Of a stretch of 17,287 nt of DNA, positions 7,773 through 14,805 are shown in pieces. Made by a program: the position numbers and the translations under genes. The notes beneath the pieces were generated by a model. It had not been told where the DNA came from, searched no databases, and worked only from the letters and a program-made list of their open reading frames with translations. The stretch is taken from the NCBI GenBank assembly GCA_002319875.1, contig DCFS01000321.1:1-17287 (forward strand), in the 5' to 3' direction. The stretch comes from Treponema sp. UBA1798 (lineage in GTDB: Bacteria > Spirochaetota > Spirochaetia > Treponematales > Treponemataceae). The first letter of the stretch is position 1. Every line of letters starts with the position of its first letter.

Positions 7773-8600
7773 ATGGAAACGAGTGTTATCTATGCTATTA
7801 AAACAAATTATTCAGAAATGAATGGTACAGAAAAAAAAATAGCCGATTATATAATAAAAAATCCAATCGCAGCTGTTGCTCCCAGTATAGGAAAACTGAG
7901 TGAAGAGATAGGAGTAAGCGATGCGACTATGTTCCGGTTTGTGAAAAATTTGGGATTTTCCGGATACCCTCAGTTCAGAATATGTCTTGCAAGAGAGACA
8001 ACTCCTATTGATCCAGTTCCCGCCCGACAGGGGCTTGATTCTGTTGATGCAGCACTTGAAAGTGCCAGAAATGCACTGAAAGAAACATTTACTGCTTCGA
8101 CTCATGAGAGTGTAAAAATGGCGGGGAAAATGTTGTTAGCCTGTAAGCGGCTTTTTGTTGCCGGTATGGGCGGATCAGGGATTATCGCGGAAGATTTCTA
8201 CCACCGGTTTATCAGCACCGGTTTGGACTGTCATTACGCAGAGGATCTTCATACTCAGCTTATCCTTGCTGCGCAGTCTAAAAAAGATGATGTCTGTGTT
8301 CTGTTTTGTCATACAGGTATTGATATAGATGCTATAAGTATCGCTAAAGAATATTATCTGCATGAATGTCCGATTATTGTAATTACCTGCAATAACCGTG
8401 TACCGATTAATAAATATGCCACATTAAGTATTTTTGTTTTAAGTACTATGCCGAGCCCTATCGTCGAAACCTATTCTGAACGTGTAGCTTCCATGATACT
8501 GTGTGATGCTATATATATTGAAGTGATGTCGTCAGCCAATAAAAGCTGTATAGATGCGGTGAACAGTGTACGCAGGGTTCTTGATACAAGACGTTTTTGA
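7773..8600 (+). CDS. RpiR/MurR-family transcriptional regulator (HTH plus SIS domain)
   Basis: The 275-residue protein has an N-terminal HTH of the RpiR type (LSEEIGVSDATMFRFVKNLG, then FSGYPQF) and a C-terminal SIS sugar-phosphate-binding domain from about residue 115 (AGMGGSGIIAEDFYHRF ... VIVITC-like strand). Such proteins sense sugar or amino-sugar phosphates and control the adjacent operon. The usual second ligand motif S-x-S-G-x-T reads CHTGID here, so the ligand pocket may be unusual. An in-frame ATG exists at 7761; the ATG at 7773 is preferred because GAGGG precedes it, although the spacing is short, and because family members usually begin a few residues before the conserved KTNYSEMNGTEKKIADYI. 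It is divergent from the mannosidase operon and probably regulates it. Confidence 0.88.
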   Translation: METSVIYAIKTNYSEMNGTEKKIADYIIKNPIAAVAPSIGKLSEEIGVSDATMFRFVKNLGFSGYPQFRICLARETTPIDPVPARQGLDSVDAALESARNALKETFTASTHESVKMAGKMLLACKRLFVAGMGGSGIIAEDFYHRFISTGLDCHYAEDLHTQLILAAQSKKDDVCVLFCHTGIDIDAISIAKEYYLHECPIIVITCNNRVPINKYATLSIFVLSTMPSPIVETYSERVASMILCDAIYIEVMSSANKSCIDAVNSVRRVLDTRRF

Positions 8601-8609
8601 CGTTTTTTT
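8579..8609 (+). terminator. Weak intrinsic terminator at the end of the RpiR-type gene
   Basis: A 5-bp hairpin (TCTTG, loop ATA, CAAGA) overlapping the last codons is followed by two T-runs ending at 8609, with the stop codon inside. The stem is short, so termination may be partial. Confidence 0.35.
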
Positions 8610-8670
8610 ATTCGTACAGAGAGTTTAATATTCTGACTCCAGGACGTATAGATGATACAAAATTCCGTCC

Positions 8671-8695
8671 GCGATACCTTTAGAAAACTTTATAC
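8671..8695. repeat. Copy B of an operon-end direct repeat
   Basis: This block matches 22 of 25 positions of the one at 318-342. It lies 67 nt past the stop of the last gene of the second operon, in the same orientation relative to that operon as copy A is to the first. Its right end forms the left arm of the hairpin at 8686-8723. Confidence 0.6.
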
Positions 8696-8723
8696 CCCGC
8701 CGCAGCCAGCGGAGTATAAAGTT
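8686..8723. terminator. Hairpin between convergent genes, probable bidirectional terminator
   Basis: AACTTTATAC (8686-8695) pairs with GTATAAAGTT (8714-8723); after one C/A mismatch CCGC (8697-8700) pairs with GCGG (8709-8712), leaving an 8-nt loop. On the minus strand it is followed by TTTCT. It separates the convergent regulator and D-amino-acid enzyme genes. Confidence 0.6.
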
Positions 8724-8761
8724 AAAGTTTAACTTCCGGAACGGCTCTTTTATTTTATCCT

Positions 8762-9874
8762 TCAGATATTTATTTTTCTGTTTCGGGCAGTTACATCCCA
8801 CGAGCCTGTAATTTTTCCTTTTTCAGATACCAGTATGGAAGGATACAGTGCAGAAGTCGGACAGATATGCGTAGGTATTACATAAAGGACAGTCCCGATG
8901 GGAGGAACTTTATCTTCATGCCCTTTTTTCATCTTGAATACCCAATGTTCTTCATTCTGAAGAACTGCTTCTGCATCCGGACACCCCTGCAGTTCACCTC
9001 TGGATCCCTGCGGATCAGCGGCTATTCCCTTATATCCGAGATCCAAAGTAAATACTCCTTTTGAAGGGTGGCTGATCACCCTTGTGAGCAGTGCGGCTGC
9101 AGGTTTAAATAGAAGATCCTTAAAACCGTTGCTGTAACCGGCATCATTGATAAAACCGGTTCCCGGTGAAAGATAATAATCTGTCAATTTCGCATGGCAT
9201 GGGAAAGAAGGTGTGCCTCCCATAATCAGAACAGGGCAGGCTATTTTTTTTGCTTTCAAATGTGATACAATCATTTCAATTTTATCGTCGGTTTCTTTTA
9301 CAGCTGCCATTCTGTCATTAATATCCGGTTCATGATGGTTTCCGTCATAACAATGAAGCCCTGCCATATCAATTCCCGGAAGAGCAGTACATTTTGTATA
9401 CAGCTCTTCTACATCAGGAATCGGTGTACCGGTTCTATCCATACCCATATTAACATCAATCATCATGCGGATTTTTATTCTGCTGTCTGCCGCGATTTTT
9501 CCGAGTTCGCTGATTGTATCAAAATCATCACCGATAGCAAAGAATTCACTATCCGGATAAGTTTTAACTAAAGTCAGGAAACGTTTCATGTTCGGTCCGA
9601 CAAGAGGATATGCCAGAGCAATTTTTTCCGCATGTGCCATCGCCACCATTTCAGCTTCAGCAATCGTAGCGCATTTGAATTTATTAATTCCCAGTTTCTG
9701 CTGCAGTTTTACAACATCAATAGATTTATGTGTTTTAACGTGCGGCCACAGTCTCCCGGCAGTTCCTGCAATTTTTATCGAAAGTTTGATATTATCGATA
9801 ATCGTGTCTTTGTAATAGACAAGTGCCGGACTGATGACATTATCGACATTACTGTTATCATATATACATTTCAT
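8762..9874 (-). CDS. D-serine dehydratase / D-threonine aldolase-like PLP enzyme
   Basis: The 370-residue fold-type III PLP enzyme has an N-terminal alanine-racemase-like barrel and a C-terminal D-serine-dehydratase-like domain. The Schiff-base lysine is probably K47 in RLWPHVKTHKS. Other family segments are MIDVNMGMDRTG and AGLHCYDGNHH. Near the C-terminus IPTHICPTSA supplies H336 and C338. A His-x-Cys pair is, from memory, the zinc ligand set of eukaryotic-type D-serine dehydratase, whereas D-threonine aldolase uses His-x-Asp, so elimination of a D-hydroxyamino acid is favoured. It is the last gene of the operon, 10 nt after RidA, with AAGG before the ATG. Adjacent RidA fits an enamine-releasing dehydratase. 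The exact substrate is uncertain. Confidence 0.85.
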   Translation of the reverse strand: MKCIYDNSNVDNVISPALVYYKDTIIDNIKLSIKIAGTAGRLWPHVKTHKSIDVVKLQQKLGINKFKCATIAEAEMVAMAHAEKIALAYPLVGPNMKRFLTLVKTYPDSEFFAIGDDFDTISELGKIAADSRIKIRMMIDVNMGMDRTGTPIPDVEELYTKCTALPGIDMAGLHCYDGNHHEPDINDRMAAVKETDDKIEMIVSHLKAKKIACPVLIMGGTPSFPCHAKLTDYYLSPGTGFINDAGYSNGFKDLLFKPAAALLTRVISHPSKGVFTLDLGYKGIAADPQGSRGELQGCPDAEAVLQNEEHWVFKMKKGHEDKVPPIGTVLYVIPTHICPTSALYPSILVSEKGKITGSWDVTARNRKINI

Positions 9875-9884
9875 TTATGCAGCC

Positions 9885-10346
9885 TTACATTTCAAAGATG
9901 AATTCGATTTCAACGGGGATATTTCCCGGCAGCTGAGCTACACCAATTGCAGAACGGACGCCGACACCTTCATCTGTCCCGAACAGATCGGAAAGAAATT
10001 GGGAGCAGCCGTTTGCTACCAGATGCTGCTGGGAAAAACCGGGGTCACTGCTGACAAACGCAAGCGTCTTAATCAGCCGCTTAATTTTATTGAGATCTCC
10101 CAGATAATCATTCAATGCTGCCAATGCGTTGATCGCACATATTTTTGCAGCCTGCTGGCCGATTTCCAGCGTACACTCTTTCCCGACTTTTCCCTGAAAT
10201 ACAGGTTTCCCGTCTTTTGTACACCCCATCCCGGATACATAAAGAAGATTTCCTTCTTTCAATACCGGCTTATACACACCGCCTTTTGCAGGTGCTGCCG
10301 GAAGTGTAATCCCCAGTTCCTCAAGTTTTTTGTAAATATCTTTCAT
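9885..10346 (-). CDS. RidA/YjgF-family enamine/imine deaminase
   Basis: The 153-residue protein belongs to the longer RidA-like group beginning with a KLEELGITLP segment. RidA proteins hydrolyse reactive 2-aminoacrylate and related imines released by PLP-dependent dehydratases. The arginine that binds the substrate carboxylate is visible in GVRSAIGVAQLPGNIPVEIE, with the usual closing glutamate. The start MKDIYKK is chosen by family alignment; an ATG four codons upstream (10358) with AAGG before it is equally possible. It lies between the MalG-type permease and the D-serine-dehydratase-like gene in one operon, which points to protecting the cell from the product of that enzyme. Confidence 0.9.
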   Translation of the reverse strand: MKDIYKKLEELGITLPAAPAKGGVYKPVLKEGNLLYVSGMGCTKDGKPVFQGKVGKECTLEIGQQAAKICAINALAALNDYLGDLNKIKRLIKTLAFVSSDPGFSQQHLVANGCSQFLSDLFGTDEGVGVRSAIGVAQLPGNIPVEIEFIFEM

Positions 10347-10363
10347 AATAACCCCCATGTATT

Positions 10364-11194
10364 TCAGCCTTTAACTGCGCCTGCAGTCATGCCCTGAATA
10401 ATATATTTTTGAAGTATCAGCGTAATGATTATTGCCGGCAGAATGACAACGATAGTAGCTGCAAGCATTCTTCCCCACCTGATATCAGCTCCTGAAATAA
10501 AGTACTGTAATGTAACCGGCAAAGTCCGGGTTCTTGTGCCGCTGAGAACCAATGCAAACTGGAAGTTATTCCATGACCCCAGAAAAGACAGAATAGTGCA
10601 TGTCGCAATTCCTGATTTGCTGATAGGAACAATGATTGACCGGCAGCAACGTGCTCTTGAACAGCCATCTATTATTGCAGCCTCATCCATTTCAATCGGA
10701 ATGCTGGAAATGAATTCTTCCATAAGCCAGACAATAAGCGGCAGCGAAAGAACCATGTGGCTCAATATCAATGCCGTATAGCTGTCTATCATCTTCATCT
10801 TTGAAAAGATAAAGTAATATGGCAGCAGAAATGACATTGCCGGTAACAGGCGGGCTATCAGAATGAATAAAGAAACACCTTTCATTCTCTCGCGTGCAAT
10901 TGCATATGCTGCCGGTATTCCCAGAAGAAGAGAAAAGAATGTTGAAAGAAGGCCAATATAGCCGCTGTTAAAAATATAGGATCCGTAGTGCTGTGATTTA
11001 AATATAAACTGATAATGGTCATATACCGGCTTAAATCCGAACAGCTTCGGCGGCATCATGTAAACATCCGCCATATTTTTGAAAGAAGAAATAAAGACAA
11101 AATACAGCGGAAAAATGATGATTGCGCAGATCAGTATCATAAAAAAATAGAATAAAAATATTCCCGTTCTTTTTTTTACTATGTAATTGTTCAT
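10364..11194 (-). CDS. Second carbohydrate-type ABC permease, MalG type
   Basis: The 276-residue membrane protein has about six hydrophobic segments, the EAA loop EMDEAAIIDGCSRARCCRSI and the typical C-terminus IIQGMTAGAVKG. The start is set at MNNYIVKK, not five codons upstream, because its ATG shares one base with the preceding TAA (TAATG) and GGAG lies 9 nt before it. That layout suggests coupled translation with the MalF-type partner. It belongs to CUT1-type importers by sequence, although its operon encodes amino-acid enzymes and not glycosidases. The loop contains an unusual CC pair. Confidence 0.92.
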   Translation of the reverse strand: MNNYIVKKRTGIFLFYFFMILICAIIIFPLYFVFISSFKNMADVYMMPPKLFGFKPVYDHYQFIFKSQHYGSYIFNSGYIGLLSTFFSLLLGIPAAYAIARERMKGVSLFILIARLLPAMSFLLPYYFIFSKMKMIDSYTALILSHMVLSLPLIVWLMEEFISSIPIEMDEAAIIDGCSRARCCRSIIVPISKSGIATCTILSFLGSWNNFQFALVLSGTRTRTLPVTLQYFISGADIRWGRMLAATIVVILPAIIITLILQKYIIQGMTAGAVKG

Positions 11195-12072
11195 TATTGA
11201 ATACTCCATCTGTTTTTCACTTTCAAAGTGATGAAACTTATCACTATTACAATCACGAAGACCAGCGTAAGGATGGTAGAAGACAAACCGAACTTGTAAT
11301 AGGAAAAAGCCGTTTCATATGCCATAAGATTCATGGTTCTTGAAGCATTTGCAGGTCCGCCGTTTGTCATGGCAAAGATAAGATCGAATGATTTAAAAAT
11401 ATCGATAAACCGTATGAGTCCGATGGAAAAAAGGATAGGAGCTAGCATCGGCAGTTTAACTTTAAAGAATGTCTGTACAGCTGTAGCTCCGTCGATGGAG
11501 GATGCTTCAATACTGTCTTTCGGCAGTGCCGCAAGACCGGCCAGACAGACTATGATTACCATTGGAGTCATCTGCCAGGTTTCCACAATAGCTATGGAAG
11601 GGATGACCGTCGACCGTACCGCGATAAAACCGGACTTAGGCAAATGCAAAAGACCGAACAGATAATTGATAAGGCCGCTGGACGGTTCATAAAAAAGCGT
11701 CCACATCATACCGACGGCAACAGGTGCCATCATGTAGGGAAGAAGCACTACGGCTTTTACAAATTCTTTTCCTGCAAATTTATTATTCAGAACAGTTGCA
11801 ATCATAAGTCCCAGGATCATCTCAAGCGTTGTTGCAAGGAATGTATAATAGAAGGTAATGGCAAAAGCTCTCCAGAAATCTCCGTCACGTATTGTCTGAA
11901 TATAATTCGCAAAATTATTGAATTTGATAGAACTTCCCAGCAGAAGGTTCCAGTCGGTAAAACTGAAACCTATAGTCATGACTACCGGTATAACGGTCAT
12001 GACAAACATGAAAATTAAAGCCGGGCCGATAAACACCCACTGATAATGCCGGTCAATCCATTTTGCAGTCAT
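11194..12072 (-). CDS. Second carbohydrate-type ABC permease, MalF type
   Basis: The 292-residue membrane protein carries the MalF/COG1175 hallmarks: FDLIFAMTNGGPANASRTMN and the EAA loop SIEASSIDGATAVQTFFKVK with LPMLAPI. The ATG has GGAG 7 nt upstream, just beyond the attenuator that follows the solute-binding protein gene. The gene overlaps its MalG-type partner by one base. Cargo is unknown; the M20, RidA and D-serine-dehydratase-like neighbours argue for an amino-acid-containing compound, as seen in CUT1-like systems that handle modified or glycosylated amino acids. Confidence 0.92.
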   Translation of the reverse strand: MTAKWIDRHYQWVFIGPALIFMFVMTVIPVVMTIGFSFTDWNLLLGSSIKFNNFANYIQTIRDGDFWRAFAITFYYTFLATTLEMILGLMIATVLNNKFAGKEFVKAVVLLPYMMAPVAVGMMWTLFYEPSSGLINYLFGLLHLPKSGFIAVRSTVIPSIAIVETWQMTPMVIIVCLAGLAALPKDSIEASSIDGATAVQTFFKVKLPMLAPILFSIGLIRFIDIFKSFDLIFAMTNGGPANASRTMNLMAYETAFSYYKFGLSSTILTLVFVIVIVISFITLKVKNRWSIQ

Positions 12073-12083
12073 TAAAAAACTCC

Positions 12084-12122
12084 ATTAAAAAGAAGCTGCG
12101 GAACAGAAATTTGCTCCGCAGC
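12084..12122 (-). terminator. Intrinsic terminator/attenuator after the second solute-binding protein gene
   Basis: GCTGCGGA (12095-12102) pairs with TCCGCAGC (12115-12122) over a 12-nt loop, and on the minus strand is followed by TTCTTTTTAAT. As in the first operon, it sits between the binding-protein gene and the permeases. Confidence 0.75.
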
Positions 12123-12133
12123 CGATTTAAAAA

Positions 12134-13441
12134 CTACCAGTTATAAGCAGAACCGTATTCGTTGGCATCCTTCAGCAGTGCATTGACTTTGCCGGCTGCA
12201 TCCTGCATCTTCTTCTGGAGATCAGGACCTGCGCCTTTTGTTTCGATAGAATAGACAACTGCCTGCCCCATACTATCGCGGGCTTCTGTTACAGATGTCA
12301 TTCTCGGCAGTCCGTATTCATTGTTTGTCGGGATTTCATTGGTATGAGCATAAGCAGCAGTAATATCCCGGGCCATCAGGCTTGTAACACGGGGATCAGA
12401 CCAGGTTGAGTTTCTGAAGCTCGGCATCCCTTTCGGAGTGATATAAGCAGCGATATCCTTTCCGGCTACAAATTTCATGAATTTCCATGCTGCATCTTTG
12501 TTTTTTGATCCGGAATACATTGCAATTGCCCATACAACCTGTTTATAAGAGTGAGCACCTGCAGGACCGGCCGGAATCGGAGCGACACCAACCTGATCGG
12601 CAAATTTTGATTCATTTTTATCGGTGAGGGAAGAATAGAGCGCTGCGGCATCGATGACAATGCCAACTGTTCCCGAATTAAACAGCTGAGTCATCTGAGA
12701 ATAGCCTGCATTCATAATTCCGGGAGGAGCATATTGGCCAAGCAGCTGGCCATAGAATTTGGCTGCAGCCAGAGCTTCCGGAGTATCAAATGCACTTGTT
12801 CCGTTCTTTATAAAACTTGCACCGAACCCGAACAGGAACGGAGAGAACTGCGAAGTCAGGGCAATCTTTTCACCGCGGCATGCAATTGCATAAAAGTTAT
12901 TTGCAGGATCATTGATCTTTGAGCATGCAGAAAGCAGTTCATCGTATGTCTTTGGGGGAACGATGCCCTTCTTTGCAAATACATCTTTTCTATAATACAT
13001 AAGCTGGACAGAAGAATACAGCGGAATACATCCGATATGATTCGTTCCCTTGATGGTAATCTGTTTCTGAGGAGCCTTGATATCTGCCCAGTTCATATCC
13101 GCATCCTTAAGATAATTATCAAGCGGTTCAACCCAGGCGTTCTTGCTGAACGGAGTCATATCCTGCAGCGGACTGAACATAAAAGCATCGACAGTAGAAC
13201 TGCCGGTCATAAATTCAGTCATCTCTTTCTGCCTGAGTTCCTGATCACCATACAATTCCAATTCAACTTTAATGCCTGTCTCTTTTTCAAACTGATCGAT
13301 ATATTTTTCAATACCATCAGAAATCTGTGCGGTCATACTCAGTACACGGATTTTTTTCTGAGTCTGCTCCTGATTCCCGCTTGCAAAAGCGGAACCAAGG
13401 CATAATACTAAGACTTGTAAAAACAATACAACCCTTTTCAT
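12134..13441 (-). CDS. Second extracellular solute-binding protein of a CUT1-type importer
   Basis: The 435-residue periplasmic binding protein starts at MKRVVLFLQV, where GGAGG lies 7 nt upstream; the open frame extends 12 codons further without such a site. The signal peptide ends at about A20 in GSAFASGNQE, the spirochaete-style junction. A cysteine at position 14 is inside the hydrophobic core and does not form a lipobox. Family 1 features include KYIDQFEKETGIKVELELYG, QLMYYRKDVFAKKGI, PPKTYDELLSAC and AAWKFMKFVAGKD. It is preceded by a long hairpin at the M20 gene end and followed by an attenuator, so its mRNA segment is framed by structures that would favour accumulation. Confidence 0.93.
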   Translation of the reverse strand: MKRVVLFLQVLVLCLGSAFASGNQEQTQKKIRVLSMTAQISDGIEKYIDQFEKETGIKVELELYGDQELRQKEMTEFMTGSSTVDAFMFSPLQDMTPFSKNAWVEPLDNYLKDADMNWADIKAPQKQITIKGTNHIGCIPLYSSVQLMYYRKDVFAKKGIVPPKTYDELLSACSKINDPANNFYAIACRGEKIALTSQFSPFLFGFGASFIKNGTSAFDTPEALAAAKFYGQLLGQYAPPGIMNAGYSQMTQLFNSGTVGIVIDAAALYSSLTDKNESKFADQVGVAPIPAGPAGAHSYKQVVWAIAMYSGSKNKDAAWKFMKFVAGKDIAAYITPKGMPSFRNSTWSDPRVTSLMARDITAAYAHTNEIPTNNEYGLPRMTSVTEARDSMGQAVVYSIETKGAGPDLQKKMQDAAGKVNALLKDANEYGSAYNW

Positions 13442-13477
13442 TTCATACCCTCCTACATTTCTTTTATATGTAATCAC

Positions 13478-13511
13478 CTGATCTTCAGGATAACAGTATC
13501 CTGAAGATCAG
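13478..13511. repeat. 15-bp hairpin spanning the M20 stop codon
   Basis: CTGATCTTCAGGATA (13478-13492) is perfectly complementary to TATCCTGAAGATCAG (13497-13511) with a 4-nt loop. The stop codon of the M20 gene (13485-13487) lies in the stem. There is no T-tract, so it is more likely an RNA stability or processing element ahead of the binding-protein gene than a terminator. Confidence 0.8.
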
Positions 13512-14624
13512 ATCTTCATATAACTTTGCCGCTTCTATAACTTCCTTTATCAGGACTTTTTCGTCCGGCATATGCGCCTCGGAAAGAGACCCCGGCCCCA
13601 GGAAGATCGTATCAAAGCCTCCCCTCGTAAGAATCGACTGTTCTCCGCCTGCACCGAAGATAACAGGTTCTGCAAAGTCGGCACCTTTTTTCTCCCTGAG
13701 AAGACTGCAGGCGGTGACAATCAGAGGATTATGTTCATCAATTCTTCCCGCTTCAAAATCAAAGAACGGTATGATTGAAACACGGTCCTCTTCACCGGGA
13801 AATACTTTCTTTACAATAATTTTTAATTCAGCATCTACATCCTGTTTTGTTTCTCCGGGGACCGTACGGCGGTCTATAAATAATTTACAGGACGAAGGTA
13901 TACTGTTGTCTTTTTCACCACCCTGAATCCGCGTAACGGCGCAGGAAGGACTACCCCACGTAGAAGTACGTTTTCTCAATTCCGCGTGATATTCTTCAAG
14001 GGCAGTGATCATCCTGGCAGCAAGATAAATTGAATTGCACCCGTTTTCCGGTTTACTGGAATGAGCACTGGAACCTTTAAAAGTAATCCAGTATCTTTCA
14101 GCCCCCAGATGCCCTTTACAAACGTGCAGTTCTGTAGGCTCTGCAATTACCGCGTAGTTTTCCGGATACCGTTTTTTATCATTTTTCAGGTAGTGGAGAA
14201 CGCCATGATTTGCCGTCTCTTCATCTGAAACAAAAACCAGACGTAGCTTGCCTTTGAATTTGTCAGCATACGGGGCCATAGAAATAAAGGCTTCAGTCAG
14301 AGCCGCTATACCGCTTTTCATATCTGAAGCACCACGACCGTAGACATATGTATCATCAACCGTACCGGAAAACGGGTCCTGTTTCCATTCACCCTGAGCA
14401 GGAACAACATCGAGGTGACCATTCAGTACTAACAGTGTATTCCTGCCGGAACCGATTTCACAGATAAGATTTGCTCTGTTATCTTCTACGAGCTGGACGG
14501 AGGGATTAAACCCTTTATTTCTTAAATATTCAGCCAGAAAATCAGCCAGATCCTTTTCGTTGCCGGGAGGTGATACCGTATTGATACGTATTATTTTTTG
14601 AAGCAGTGAGATAACTTCTTCCAT
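13485..14624 (-). CDS. M20-family metallopeptidase/deacylase (ArgE/DapE type)
   Basis: The 379-residue cytoplasmic zinc hydrolase carries all M20 motifs: H70 and D72 in LNGHLDVVP, bridging D101 in GRGASDMKSG, general base E135 with E136 in SDEETANHG, E162 in AEPTE, and the C-terminal ligand H351 in SLSEAHMPDE. Relatives remove acyl groups from N-acyl amino acids (acetylornithine deacetylase, succinyl-diaminopimelate desuccinylase) or cleave dipeptides; the precise substrate cannot be told. It is the first gene of the operon (AAGGA, 7 nt spacer), so it probably acts on the imported compound before the PLP enzyme and RidA. Its last codons lie inside a 15-bp hairpin. Confidence 0.92.
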   Translation of the reverse strand: MEEVISLLQKIIRINTVSPPGNEKDLADFLAEYLRNKGFNPSVQLVEDNRANLICEIGSGRNTLLVLNGHLDVVPAQGEWKQDPFSGTVDDTYVYGRGASDMKSGIAALTEAFISMAPYADKFKGKLRLVFVSDEETANHGVLHYLKNDKKRYPENYAVIAEPTELHVCKGHLGAERYWITFKGSSAHSSKPENGCNSIYLAARMITALEEYHAELRKRTSTWGSPSCAVTRIQGGEKDNSIPSSCKLFIDRRTVPGETKQDVDAELKIIVKKVFPGEEDRVSIIPFFDFEAGRIDEHNPLIVTACSLLREKKGADFAEPVIFGAGGEQSILTRGGFDTIFLGPGSLSEAHMPDEKVLIKEVIEAAKLYEDLIFRILLS

Positions 14625-14642
14625 TACTAAATCCTTGTTAAA

Positions 14643-14659
14643 TTACAAAAATATTGTAA
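14643..14659. promoter_or_regulatory. Operator 1 over the -10 box of the M20 operon
   Basis: TTACAA and TTGTAA are separated by 5 nt. The element covers the -10 box of the promoter at 14653-14682. It is one of two inverted repeats with the same half-sites and spacing, so a shared regulator is likely. Confidence 0.6.
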
Positions 14660-14682
14660 ATAGGATTCAGCTGATTTGTCAA
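14653..14682 (-). promoter_or_regulatory. Promoter of the M20/ABC/RidA operon
   Basis: On the minus strand a perfect TTGACA (14677-14682) and TACAAT (14653-14658) are 18 nt apart. The predicted start gives a leader of roughly 20 nt before the M20 ATG. Confidence 0.7.
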
Positions 14683-14683
14683 G

Positions 14684-14710
14684 AAATATTACAAAAAAAT
14701 TGTAATATTT
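14684..14710. promoter_or_regulatory. Operator 2 upstream of the -35 box of the M20 operon
   Basis: Perfect 11-bp arms AAATATTACAA (14684-14694) and TTGTAATATTT (14700-14710) flank 5 nt. The core TTACAA-N5-TTGTAA equals operator 1, 46 bp away centre to centre. A further half-site TTACAA lies at 14740-14745. The adjacent DauR-type regulator is the obvious candidate ligand, which is inference. Confidence 0.65.
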
Positions 14711-14805
14711 AATAACTTTTATTGATTAAAAGCCTATTTTTACAATTTTTATTTATTATTTTGATACATGGTGGAAGTTGTATTAAAATATTTTTGTATT
14801 TGCAT

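Noticed and set aside
7812..8105. 97-codon minus-strand frame inside the RpiR-type gene
   Set aside because: It is a shadow of a well-supported gene with clear HTH and SIS motifs on the other strand and has no recognisable features.
10347..10358. Earlier ATG of the RidA gene
   Set aside because: Not excluded, but the MKDIYKK start fits family alignments better; the difference is four residues.
9834..10397. 187-codon plus-strand frame opposite RidA
   Set aside because: Although long, it lies entirely antisense to RidA and the ends of its neighbours, and its cysteine- and phenylalanine-rich sequence looks like reverse-strand translation.
13400..13441. Lipobox at cysteine 14 of the second binding protein
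   Set aside because: The cysteine is in the middle of the hydrophobic core, preceded by LVL, with a proper signal peptidase I site six residues later.
14711..14805. Terminator after the DauR-type regulator gene
   Set aside because: No stable hairpin with a T-run was found; read-through into the M20 operon is possible.
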